A stretch of 64,000 bases of DNA from JAUVXJ01 sp964433755 (lineage in GTDB: Bacteria; Chloroflexota; Anaerolineae; UBA7937; B3-Chlor): contig CAYSSR010000002.1 of the NCBI GenBank assembly GCA_964433755.1, forward strand, positions 434,001 through 498,000. Reading direction: 5' to 3'. Every line of letters starts with the position of its first letter. The first letter of the stretch is position 1. Below, in pieces: positions 19,689 to 27,802 of this stretch. The translations under genes were made by a program, and so were the position numbers. A model generated the notes under the pieces. The model was not told the origin of the DNA, ran no database searches, and saw only the letters and a program-made list of their open reading frames with translations.

Positions 19689-20545
19689 CGAAGCCTCCCC
19701 TTCTGTTTCGCAACAGTGCTTCTCCCGCCCCAGCGGCGTGGCCTAGACTTGGGCCGGAGACAACATGCGAGGACGACATATCGGTGATCTCTCGCCGGTG
19801 GCCTCACCTATACGTGTCAGGGCACAGACCATCGAGCGACCCCTGATCGTGTTCAAGGGAATCGCCCTTAATCGCAGGGTCTCGTCGGTCGTACGGATTG
19901 ATCCACAACCGTCCGTTGGGCAGCGTTCTTGCCGTTCTCCACTAACCATCGTAGCGCAAGACAGCAGATCCCAACCGACGCATCGGGTTCGGTTCACGTT
20001 TGGGCTTGGTTGGAATGGTTGGAGGCGAGTTGGCGTTTGTGGCCCAGTGGCAACACATGGGATCCCCGGACAGTACCAGATAGGGCACTCACTATCTCCG
20101 GCAAAATGTCGGAAAGCTATCTTGCGCCACAAACATACTGTGGCCTGCTCGTCCGCTCGCTTCTCATCGCCGCAGACAGCAGGACTGACCGGGTCCTAGC
20201 ACAGACGTTACGTCCTGCCGGATCTGTGGTGGCTCTCAATGTGATCCGAACCGAGACGTACGCCCGCCATGCTCGGAACCAGGCCTTCGTTCGGTGTAAG
20301 CATTCTCGATGGGGGATACGACGACTGCGCGGGGCCGGCGAGCGGCGCTCACCGACCTGACCGAGCACCAGTTCGCCCAAGCGGCCACATCTAACCCAAG
20401 TCCAACTCTGCTAACAGATCTCTATCTCAGACCCAACCGGCCCCATACGTTCGACACGGTCTTCTGGTCGTAGAATGATCAGTGTAACAGACTCGATCCT
20501 GGTGAGTTGGCTATTGGGTACAGAACGAAAGGAAGGGTACAGACC
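19689..20545. other. 857-bp divergent intergenic region
   Basis: This region separates the divergent flavin oxidoreductase (minus) and DoxX-like (plus) genes. It contains the GTTGG repeat array and -10-like hexamer described separately. I found no convincing gene; the longest frames have no family resemblance. A weak sigma70-like pair, TTCGAC and TAGAAT with a short 15-nt spacer, stands about 80 nt before the DoxX start. Confidence 0.5.
19948..20034 (-). promoter_or_regulatory. GTTGG repeat array and -10-like box upstream of the flavin oxidoreductase
   Basis: Repeat units start at 19987, 19998, 20009, 20018 and 20029 (spacing 11, 11, 9, 11), written on the plus strand as GTTCGG, GTTTGG, GTTGGA, GTTGGA and GTTGGC. 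On the minus strand these read as CCAAC-type repeats, followed after 33 nt by TACGAT (19953-19948), a -10-like hexamer pointing at the gene starting at 19688. The leader would be about 250 nt. Its plan matches the four other arrays in this window. Confidence 0.55.
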
Positions 20546-21037
20546 ATGGAAGGCAACAAGAAGGTAGGCTATGTCTGGGCCGCATTGAGGATAGCGCTGG
20601 GATGGATGTTCTTTTGGGCCTTTCTGGACAAGTTGTTTGGCTTGGGATATGCCACTCAGCCCCAGGCGGCCTGGATCGCGGGAGGCTCCCCGACGGCGGG
20701 ATACCTGGGGAACGCAACCTCAGGTCCTCTTGCCGGTCTGTACCAGAGCTTGGCTGGGAACCCCTTGGTGGATTGGCTGTTTATGCTGGGGCTGTTGGCG
20801 CTGGGAGTGAGCCTGCTGTTAGGCATTGCTGTTCGGATCGCCGGGTATGGAGGTATGGTCTTCGTGCTCCTGCTTTGGTCATCCAACCTACCTCCGGCGC
20901 AGAACCCAATCATAGACGAGCACATCATCTACGCCATTGTCCTGGTTGGCCTGGCCAGGGTGAAGGCTGGTCAGTGGGTTGGCCTCGGAAAGCTATGGTA
21001 CAACGCCGTGGCCAAGAAGTACCCGATCCTGCAATAG
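20546..21037 (+). CDS. DoxX-like / TQO small-subunit-type membrane protein
   Basis: A 163-residue integral membrane protein with about four helices. It begins YVWAALRIALGWMFFWAFLDK, the DoxX/DoxD signature, and continues with a soluble loop (WIAGGSPTAGYLGNATSGP) seen in thiosulfate:quinone oxidoreductase DoxD relatives. Later helices include LFMLGLLALGVSLLLGIAVR and YAIVLVGLARV. DoxD takes electrons from thiosulfate into quinone in Acidianus, but many DoxX relatives have no assigned substrate. No DoxA partner is next to it. ATG 20546 is used; an upstream in-frame start at 20507 lacks a good ribosome site. Confidence 0.75.
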   Translation: MEGNKKVGYVWAALRIALGWMFFWAFLDKLFGLGYATQPQAAWIAGGSPTAGYLGNATSGPLAGLYQSLAGNPLVDWLFMLGLLALGVSLLLGIAVRIAGYGGMVFVLLLWSSNLPPAQNPIIDEHIIYAIVLVGLARVKAGQWVGLGKLWYNAVAKKYPILQ

Positions 21038-21820
21038 GAACCTCCAGCGGCGCCGACCCTGGCGAAGGTCGAAGGTCGCTGGGCAGGGCGAGGCAAGCTC
21101 ATCTGACCATCAGACTGTCTTGACACAGCGGTGGGCGCTGGAGCAGGTTCGTCCCGTTTGACTACCTCAGCGCCCACCCGTCAACTGGGCTTCCGCTCCA
21201 GGGCACGCATCGTCAGATTCCATGTGGGAGCAAACGGGCTGCTCCAGCATAAAACGATCTCCTCGGAACCCATTCTTGCCCCAGCGCTGCTTCGCCTGGT
21301 CGCCTGCCTCCTCGTCTAGAAAGCGGGTGTTGGGGTCCTTGGTCTGGGGCCAGTCCGTAGAGGATCCTCTCTATCAGGAGACTCACCAGCGGGAGCGGGC
21401 ATTGCTGACGAAAGGTTCGGGCCAGTCTCTAACGGTCCTGGTTGCGCTGCTTGCGCGACCAACTTATCAAGCACTTGGCCGCAAGAGCATGCCGGGCGCA
21501 CCTGGCCACGTGTGCAAGGGACTGAAGGCTGGCGTGGGCGGGCACGTCACGCGCAGATGCATGGCCGGAGTCTGTGGTGACCAGGAGTAGACAGGACACG
21601 CCTGTTCAGATCCTGCACTGCCTGGGGTCCCACCTTGCCGGGAAAGTCCCTCCAAGCAGCCCTTAGCGTGCGCAGACAGTCTCTGCGAGGTCCCGAGAAG
21701 CCGCTTGGCTCTGTGTATCCCTACTCCGCCGACCGCGGGAAACAGCTTTGACACTCCGAGCCCAACGGGATCCCCATTGCCCGCACTCTCGCGAAAGATA
21801 GGTGGCCGGCGACCCTTCTC
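21038..21820. other. 783-bp convergent intergenic region
   Basis: The stretch lies between the 3' ends of the DoxX-like gene (plus) and the hydrogenase cytochrome gene (minus). Apart from the inverted repeat at 21130-21178 I see no RNA, gene or repeat; the ORFs in it carry no recognisable domain. Confidence 0.5.
21130..21178 (+). terminator. Long-stem inverted repeat after the DoxX-like gene
   Basis: GGTGGGCGCTG (21130-21140) and CAGCGCCCACC (21168-21178) are perfect 11-bp inverted copies around a 27-nt loop, about 95 nt past the DoxX-like stop codon. There is no T-run, so function as a terminator is uncertain; a protein-binding palindrome is an alternative. Confidence 0.4.
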
Positions 21821-22486
21821 TTACTGGTCTTTGCCCAACTCCTCGAACTTGACGCCGCTGATGATGCTCGTGATCCCACCACTCCGCTCTTCGATATCCG
21901 CAAGCACAGCCATGTAGAGATGGACTGCGAAGAAGACGACGAAAAGATACATCAGCCCGTGGTGAATCAGTCTAAGTGTTTGATCTCCCAAGAACTCATC
22001 TAGCTGGCCGAAGGTTGCGTACCAGAAGCCCGATGTGAAGGGATCGGAGTAGAGGGCCATGCCCGTTATCCCCTGTGCCGCGATGAGAGCCCCAAGCATG
22101 AGGTAGGTCAATCCGGCCACAGGGTTGTGGCCCGGGTAGCTGGGCCGCTCAGAATCGAGGAATAGGTAGTACTTCATTTGACGCCATAGGAAGGACCATC
22201 GCGCCCGGCTTGCTGGGACCCAACCCCGCCAACTCGCATACTTGTTCCCGGCGAACAGCCAGTAGGCCCGGGCCAGAAACCCCAGGCCGAAGACGTAGGC
22301 CGACACGAAGTGGATGGCTCGAATCCAGTCCGTTACCAGCACCCGGGTGGGCTGTGGTCCGATAGCCAGCCCGATGAAAGGGTGTCCGATATAGATGCCC
22401 GTTATCGCCAACGTGAAGATGCTGCCAACGTGAAACCAATGAAGGATGCGCACCGGCAGTTCCCAGACGTAGACTCGACTGAACAC
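21821..22486 (-). CDS. hyaC: [NiFe]-hydrogenase b-type cytochrome subunit
   Basis: A 221-residue membrane cytochrome b that would anchor the hydrogenase and pass electrons from H2 to quinone. It starts VYVWELPVRILHWFHVGSIF, where the helix-1 histidines are potential haem ligands. Later histidines occur in IRAIHFVSAYVFGLGF and LRLIHHGLMYLFVVFFAVHLY. Four membrane helices are expected, as in HyaC/HupC. The start is GTG 22486 with GGAGGAAG upstream, 18 nt after the large-subunit stop, so it is the third gene of the hydrogenase operon. Confidence 0.9.
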   Translation of the reverse strand: MFSRVYVWELPVRILHWFHVGSIFTLAITGIYIGHPFIGLAIGPQPTRVLVTDWIRAIHFVSAYVFGLGFLARAYWLFAGNKYASWRGWVPASRARWSFLWRQMKYYLFLDSERPSYPGHNPVAGLTYLMLGALIAAQGITGMALYSDPFTSGFWYATFGQLDEFLGDQTLRLIHHGLMYLFVVFFAVHLYMAVLADIEERSGGITSIISGVKFEELGKDQ

Positions 22487-22504
22487 CTCTGGCTTCCTCC
22501 CTTC

Positions 22505-24220
22505 TCACACAACTCTGATGCGTACCACTTCACGCCTGCCTGGCCCCAACACATGGACGGCACAAGCCATGCAAGGATCGAAGGAATGGACCGTGCGCAG
22601 GATCTCTACTGGTTTCTCGGGATCGGCAACGGGTGTGCCGACCAGGGCAGCCTCGTAGGCTCCAGGCTGGCCGGTCGCGTCGCGTGGCGAACCGTTCCAG
22701 GTGGAGGGCACAACACACTGGTAGTTCTCTATCGCGCCGTTCTTGATGCGCACCCAATGTCCTAGGGACCCTCGCGGAGCCTCAGCCCACCCCCATCCCG
22801 CTGCCTCAGCAGGCCACGTGGACGGATCCCAGTGATCCAGTTCGTGGATGCGCAAGTCACCGTTGCCGATGTTGGTCGCCAATTCGTCGGTCCATGCCAC
22901 CAGTTGCTCGGCCAGCACGACCGTCTCTATGCAGCGGGCAGCCGTGCGACCTAGCGTTGAGAACAGCACCTCCGCTCCAACGCCCAGGGTCGACAGCGCG
23001 TCGTCTACGTATCCTCGCACCTGTTCGTGCCCGGAGGCATAGGCCACCAGCATACGAGCGAGCGGCCCTACCTCCATGGCCTTGCCGTCGTAGCGGGGGG
23101 CCTTTATCCACGAGTACTTCCCAGAAGTGTCAAGCGATTCCTGGGGTGCTGTGGGGCCGGTGTACTCGGGCCTCGTCTCCCCTTGCCACGGCTGCTTCGC
23201 CTGGGTCTCATCGTCGTACGAATACCAGGATCGGGTTACATACTCGGCGATCTTGTTTTGATCTACAGTGTTCACCGTACCGAGATCACGGTCGAGGATG
23301 ACACCACGAGGGAGAAAGAGGTTGCCGGGGTCATCACTGCTAAGAGTGTCAGTGAGCGGAAAGTCACCGTAGGACAGGAAGTTGCCCAGACCCTCGCCCA
23401 TCCCACCCCATGCGAGGTAGTACGGAGCCACCGCCAAGACATCCGGCAGGTAGACCTTCTTAGCGAATTCCTCTGCCTTCGTGAACAAGGAGCGAAGGGA
23501 AGCGATCTGGTCAGCGTTTATCGCGGTTTGACTGCTGAGATCCACCGGCCGAGCCATTCCCCCAACCAGATAGGTCTGCAAATGGGGGTTCTTGGCTCCG
23601 AGGATGGCGTGCGCCTTGATCACCTCCCGCTGCCAGTCCAACATCTCCAGGTAATGGGCCACGGCCATCAGATTGGCTTCAGGAGGCAAGGCGTAGGCGG
23701 GATGGCCCCAGTACCCATTGGCGAAGGGGCCCAGTTGGCCGCTGTTCACAAAGGCCTTGAGATGATCCTGCACATCTTTGAAGTAGGCTGTGCTGGAGGC
23801 GGGCCAATCAGAGATGCCTTGAGCCAAACGTGAGGTGGCCGCCGGGTCGGCATCCAATGCGGAGGTGACGTCCACCCAATCCAAGGCATGAAGGAGGTAG
23901 AAGTGGATGACGTGATCCTGCACATGTTGGATGCCTGCTATCAGGTTGCGCATCAGACGAGCGTTGGGAGGGATTTGGAGCCCGAGAGCATCTTCTACTG
24001 CTCGCACGGAGCAGACGGCGTGTACCGTCGTTCAAACGCCTCATATTCGCTGGGCGAAGGCCCAGGCATCCCGGGGATCCCGACCCTTGAGTATCATCTC
24101 GATGCCCCGGAACATCGTGCTACTGCTCCAGGCCTCGCTCACCTGGCCATTCTCGACCTCCGCCTCGATCCTCAAGTGGCCCTCAATGCGAGTGACTGGA
24201 TCGATAACGATCTTGGGCAT
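22505..24220 (-). CDS. [NiFe]-hydrogenase large subunit with two in-frame UGA codons (probable selenoprotein)
   Basis: From ATG 24220 (ribosome site GGAGAAGGG) the frame gives MPKIVIDPVTRIEGHLRIE, a textbook group 1 large-subunit start. It then reads AQRI-U-GV-U-TTVHAVCSVRAVED, where U marks TGA codons 60 (24043-24041) and 63 (24034-24032). In relatives both positions are cysteines of the L1 motif that bind nickel. The rest is normal: DHVIHFYLLHALDWVDV follows and the C-terminal L2 motif reads SFDPCMACAVHVL, with a conserved site for removing the tail after His. Length with two Sec would be 571 residues, normal for the family. TGA works as stop elsewhere here. Without recoding, translation would end after 59 residues. 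The alternative, a pseudogene, needs two independent changes at exactly the two ligand codons. Confidence 0.88.
23998..24014 (-). promoter_or_regulatory. Candidate bacterial SECIS stem-loop
   Basis: On the coding strand CTGCTC (24014-24009) pairs perfectly with GAGCAG (24003-23998) around the 5-nt loop CGTGC. The loop begins 23 nt after the second UGA and 32 nt after the first. As I remember the bacterial rules (loop 16-37 nt from UGA, short stem, a G within the first two loop bases), it satisfies them for both codons. A competing 5-bp stem, GACGG with CCGTC (24029-24014), lies just before it. Confidence 0.55.
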
Positions 24221-24234
24221 TTCCCTTCTCCTCT

Positions 24235-25380
24235 CTAGGTCTCCTCATCGTCTGGGTTAGTCGCTGTTTCCACTGAACGTGAGCGTGTCTTCCTGCGGAC
24301 GGCGCTGCCAATGGCGTGCGCCGCCATGGCTGTACCAGCAAGCGCCGTCATACCAACGCCAATCTTGTCCACTGTCGCCTCAACTGTGAGACCTGGCAGC
24401 TCGGGTAAACGCCGATAGAAGGGGGTCATAGTGTCCCAGAATCTCGGTTCGGAGCAGCCAATGCAGGGGTGACCCGCCATGATGGGCCAACTTGTCCCCT
24501 CGTTGTAACGTGCACTAGGGCAATTGTGGAACGTCTGTGGACCTTTGCAGCCCATCTTGTAGAGGCACCATCCAAGGCGGTGGCCTTCGTCGCCCCAGTG
24601 CTCGACGAACTGACCGGCGTCGAAATGGGCCCGGCGAGGACAATGGTCGTGGATCCGCATCCCGTAGGCGAAAAGAGGCCGACCCAGATCGTCGAGTTGA
24701 GGTAGTGATTGGTAGGTCAGGTAGTGAACGATCGTAGCTGTCAAGTTCACGGCGTTGACTGGGCATCCTGCAAGGTTCACCACCGGGATGTTCCTCACGA
24801 GGTCGCGCACACCGACAGCGCCGGTGGGATTGGGGTGGGCCGCCGGGATGTTGCCGAAGCAGGCGCAATCGCCTACGGCAATGGCGGCCACAGCATTGTG
24901 GGCTGCCTCGTCCAGGATATCCCGAGCTGTTCGCCCCCCGATGCGGCAATAGTTGCCGCCAGCCCCGGTAGGAATGGAACCTTCGACCATCAGAATGTAG
25001 CCGCCGGCCTCGACTGTAGCCTGCATGGCCTCTTCCGCCTGCTGACCGGCTGCCGCCATGATAGTCTCGTGGTAGTTCACGGAGAGCACGTCCAGTACGA
25101 TCTCGGCAACCGTCGGGTGTGCCGCTCGCAGGAAAGCCTCGCTACATCCGGCGCAGTCCTGGAATTCCAGATAGATGACCGGGGGTCGACTGGTGCTCTC
25201 CAAAGCTGCGACGATCTCGGAAACCTTGGTCGTCGAGAGGGCAAGCGTGCCGGCGACGGCCGCACAGAACTTGAGGAACTCCTTTCGGGAGACCCCCCTG
25301 TGTTCTAGAACTGTCACCAACCCCTCTCCACCGTAGCCAGCCCTTGGCAAGCTATTGGGAGCATCGCGCGGATCAGTCAT
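24235..25380 (-). CDS. hyaA: [NiFe]-hydrogenase small subunit with Tat signal
   Basis: A 381-residue electron-transfer subunit of a membrane-bound uptake hydrogenase. The N-terminus carries a Tat-like signal, SRKEFLKF, followed by a hydrophobic stretch (CAAVAGTLALS); Lys in place of the second Arg is a variant. Proximal-cluster cysteines are in QDCAGCSEAF, GDCACFGN and AGCPVNAVN. Distal ligands are in HDHCPRRAHF and LGWCLYKMGCKG. Medial ligands are in HNCPSARY and HPCIGCSEP. The CAGCSE motif lacks the extra cysteine of oxygen-tolerant group 1d enzymes, although GDCACFG has one unusual extra cysteine. A C-terminal hydrophobic segment probably anchors it. ATG 25380 has AAGGAGG eight bases upstream; an in-frame start at 25470 is weaker. 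It begins the operon. Confidence 0.92.
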   Translation of the reverse strand: MTDPRDAPNSLPRAGYGGEGLVTVLEHRGVSRKEFLKFCAAVAGTLALSTTKVSEIVAALESTSRPPVIYLEFQDCAGCSEAFLRAAHPTVAEIVLDVLSVNYHETIMAAAGQQAEEAMQATVEAGGYILMVEGSIPTGAGGNYCRIGGRTARDILDEAAHNAVAAIAVGDCACFGNIPAAHPNPTGAVGVRDLVRNIPVVNLAGCPVNAVNLTATIVHYLTYQSLPQLDDLGRPLFAYGMRIHDHCPRRAHFDAGQFVEHWGDEGHRLGWCLYKMGCKGPQTFHNCPSARYNEGTSWPIMAGHPCIGCSEPRFWDTMTPFYRRLPELPGLTVEATVDKIGVGMTALAGTAMAAHAIGSAVRRKTRSRSVETATNPDDEET

Positions 25381-26015
25381 CAGCGTGCCTCCTTCCTTTG
25401 CAAGTAGTCGTCGCGTGTCGTCTCCAACCCGTCTGCACATGCGAACCAGCCAATAGAGCTGCGCCCACATTGACTTGTCTGAGCCGCTGACAAGACTGGC
25501 CTACTTGTGGGTTGCTGAATCCGCAGCTCATACACTCAGTCAGGCACCCGGACACCGAGCAGAGTCAAGGGGGCCCAGCTCCGGGCTCACTTCTGGAATC
25601 GGATGCGTTCCCTGCTGTGTGATCCCCTCTAGCTCCTGACGCTGCGGCTTAATGCACTGAGGTCCAAATGCGGATGGCCCGGGTGAACTGACGTCAGAGC
25701 CTTGGCGCTCCCGGCCTCGCTGTTCCGCACCGCCGGCGACCTAGACTTGCACTTCCCTTGGAGGGATAACCTGCCAGACGTATCACCGCTCTGTGGTGAG
25801 TCTACCATGAAACAGGAACTACAAACTGATGGGGTTGGATTAGTCCACAGTTGGGTTCAGTTGGAGTAGTTGGAATTGGGTTGGAGTCCGTCCCGCCGCA
25901 GAAGTTCTGGGACTCCACGAGTGCGGCAAGCCGCGGTGCATGATGGTCACGATGAGTCGTCGGGAATGGCTGCCTTCGCAGTGCAGTCTTCCCTACGAGC
26001 GAATCATCGAGAGTA
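25381..26015. other. 635-bp leader and promoter region of the hydrogenase operon
   Basis: No gene is seen. The region holds the repeat array at 25834-25887 and its -10-like hexamer, which would give a leader of about 400 nt. Inside the leader, CTTGTC (25474-25479) and GACAAG (25489-25494) can form a perfect 6-bp hairpin about 95 nt before the small-subunit start. Confidence 0.5.
25799..25887 (-). promoter_or_regulatory. GTTGG repeat array and -10-like box upstream of the hydrogenase operon
   Basis: Five GTTGG units start at 25834, 25850, 25860, 25869 and 25880 (spacing 16, 10, 9, 11), including GTTGGAATTGGGTTGGAG. On the minus strand, TAGACT (25804-25799) follows the array after 29 nt, a few bases shorter than in the other four arrays. 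The nearest downstream minus-strand gene is the hydrogenase small subunit at 25380. Confidence 0.5.
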
Positions 26016-26864
26016 TCAAACGACGAGCACAGGCAAACCGTTATCACGCAGAAGGCGGTCCATGGTGCTGCCCACCAACCACTCCACGAGGCCTTTGTGC
26101 CGGTGACCGCCAATAACGATTAGATCCGCTCCCGCTTCGTTTGCAGCCGCGGAGATCTCGCTGGCCGGCTCACCGCTACGACAAAGGAACTGATAGTCAG
26201 CCAGGTTGCTCTGCTCAAGGGTGGCTTCGACATGTTCGAACCAGTCAGCCGCTTCGTGCTGGTTCTGTCCCTCAAACACGGTTATCACATCCACCCTGGC
26301 TGGGAGTGTGCGCTGCAGAAGGGATGCCCAGGCCAGAGCATCTTGTGCGTACTCGCCACCATGGTAGCTCAGCAGCACGTGCTTCAGCTCTGCTTCAACA
26401 TCTCCGCCCGCCAGCACGGGGCAAGGGGCTCGGTGCGCGATGGCTCGGAAATTGCTGCCTAGGTGGTCGTAGACGTCGGGATGACCGCGTCCACGTCGAC
26501 CCAAAGCCAGGAGTCCGGCTTGCTCAGCCCGTTGTAGTACTAGCTGCGCAACGCCACCAGCTTCCACTTCGACCGACACAGGGACACTAGCTTCTTCGCA
26601 ACGCTCCACCAGCCATGTCAGCGCCGCGCTGCCCCACGCCTCGAAGCGCTCCACCAGGGTGCTGCCCGAGGCGTCTTCTCCGTAGTGGCCCAGCTCTGCT
26701 TCGTGGTCACCATATGGGTCCATCGCTAGGCTCACATCGACCACGTATAGCCCATGGACTGACATCTTCTGGCTACGTGCGATCTGGATGGCAACATGGG
26801 CGGCTACCTGAGCAGCCGGTGAGCCGTCTTGCGCAACGAGGATGGTACGGTTTGTTTCGTTCAT
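26016..26864 (-). CDS. Universal stress protein with two UspA domains
   Basis: A 282-residue protein with two UspA modules. The first begins RTILVAQDGSPAAQVAAHVA and ends with GRRGRGHPDVYDHLGSN. The second begins LKHVLLSYHGGEYAQDALAW and ends with GGHRHKGLVEWLVGSTMDRLL, the glycine-rich nucleotide loop. It resembles the double-domain protein at the left end in plan only; the sequences are distant. ATG 26864 is the best start by domain position; ATG 26879 is possible. It lies between the HEAT-repeat gene and the hydrogenase promoter region. Confidence 0.87.
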   Translation of the reverse strand: MNETNRTILVAQDGSPAAQVAAHVAIQIARSQKMSVHGLYVVDVSLAMDPYGDHEAELGHYGEDASGSTLVERFEAWGSAALTWLVERCEEASVPVSVEVEAGGVAQLVLQRAEQAGLLALGRRGRGHPDVYDHLGSNFRAIAHRAPCPVLAGGDVEAELKHVLLSYHGGEYAQDALAWASLLQRTLPARVDVITVFEGQNQHEAADWFEHVEATLEQSNLADYQFLCRSGEPASEISAAANEAGADLIVIGGHRHKGLVEWLVGSTMDRLLRDNGLPVLVV

Positions 26865-27114
26865 CTCATTACTTCTCATCGTGACACGCGGTTTCGATTG
26901 CTTTCGCGAGTCTTGTGCCCCGCTGATCGATGCACGACGGTTGACCGCCAACTGCGCAGACTACTCGTTCAGAGCATCCTCAGGGCACGTGTCGCGCACT
27001 CGAAGCAGCAATGCGGCCAGCATGGCAGGCACCCGGCTGCGCCAGAGACCGGTTCTGCCAGCATGGGTCATAGGCCATATTGCTGGGTCGACTCGTCAGC
27101 CAAGCCTGTCACAG

Positions 27115-27654
27115 TCAGACCTTCTCGAGAGCCTTCTTCGCAGCAAGTGGTACATCTATGTCTGGTTGGATACTCTCTAGCGCAGTGAGCACTGGAGTCA
27201 CTGGATCGTGCAGGCCGTGTTCAGCCGCCCACATGTTCAGCACGTGGTGCGCTCCTTCGCGCAGCCAGAGGGAAGCCCCGTCGTCCTTCAGCGCCTCCAG
27301 CAAGGGGGGCAATGCATCTCTCCCCATAGCAATCAGCCCATCGGCTGCTAGCCAGCGGACGCCGAAGCTCTCGTCCTCCAGGGCCGCCACTAAACCTGAT
27401 GCCGCCATGGGGTCACTGATGTCGCTCAACGCCTTGGCTGCCTCCCACCTCACCTGGTGCTTCGGGTCTTTAAGCAATAGCAGTAGGGAGGCCACAGCCC
27501 TAGATCCCATCCTGACCAGAGAATGGCGCGCCTGCTGGCGAGCCAATCCGTCATGGCTGCGCAACGTCCCGATCAGGGTTGCTATATCGTCCCGATCCGC
27601 GCTTGCATTGTCGCCCACATTGGCTCCACTCGTTGTATCCGCTGGCTTGGGCAT
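27115..27654 (-). CDS. HEAT-repeat protein
   Basis: A 179-residue all-helical protein with about four HEAT-type repeats from residue 30 on. Examples are GLARQQARHSLVRMGSRAV, HQVRWEAAKALSDIS and FGVRWLAADGLIAMGRDALP. Such PBS-lyase-like repeats serve as protein-binding scaffolds. No enzyme motif is present. ATG 27654 is fixed by AAGGAGGATCA directly upstream. Partner and role are unknown. Confidence 0.8.
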   Translation of the reverse strand: MPKPADTTSGANVGDNASADRDDIATLIGTLRSHDGLARQQARHSLVRMGSRAVASLLLLLKDPKHQVRWEAAKALSDISDPMAASGLVAALEDESFGVRWLAADGLIAMGRDALPPLLEALKDDGASLWLREGAHHVLNMWAAEHGLHDPVTPVLTALESIQPDIDVPLAAKKALEKV

Positions 27655-27802
27655 TGATCCTCCTTGACGGTTGTGGCAGTCGAGCACCGCATCACCCCAC
27701 AAAGCACGGCGCCTGACTACGTTCTAGCCCTTGAGGGCACAGTCGATTTGCAGAGGACGATGGGGCTGGACGCACACAGCGAGTTCTCCCCAGTCGATAC
27801 AG

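Noticed and set aside
19765..20360. Plus-strand ORFs in the divergent gap as genes
   Set aside because: They overlap the regulatory array, have no family resemblance and lack good ribosome sites.
21222..21754. Opposing ORFs between the DoxX-like and cytochrome genes
   Set aside because: Low-complexity, overlapping on both strands, no domain phrases.
24032..24043. General UGA reassignment (to Trp or Gly) as explanation of the hydrogenase TGA codons
   Set aside because: Several genes here end at TGA at their family-normal length (ndvB at 9661, the usp at 10446, UbiD at 58971), and tryptophan uses TGG throughout.
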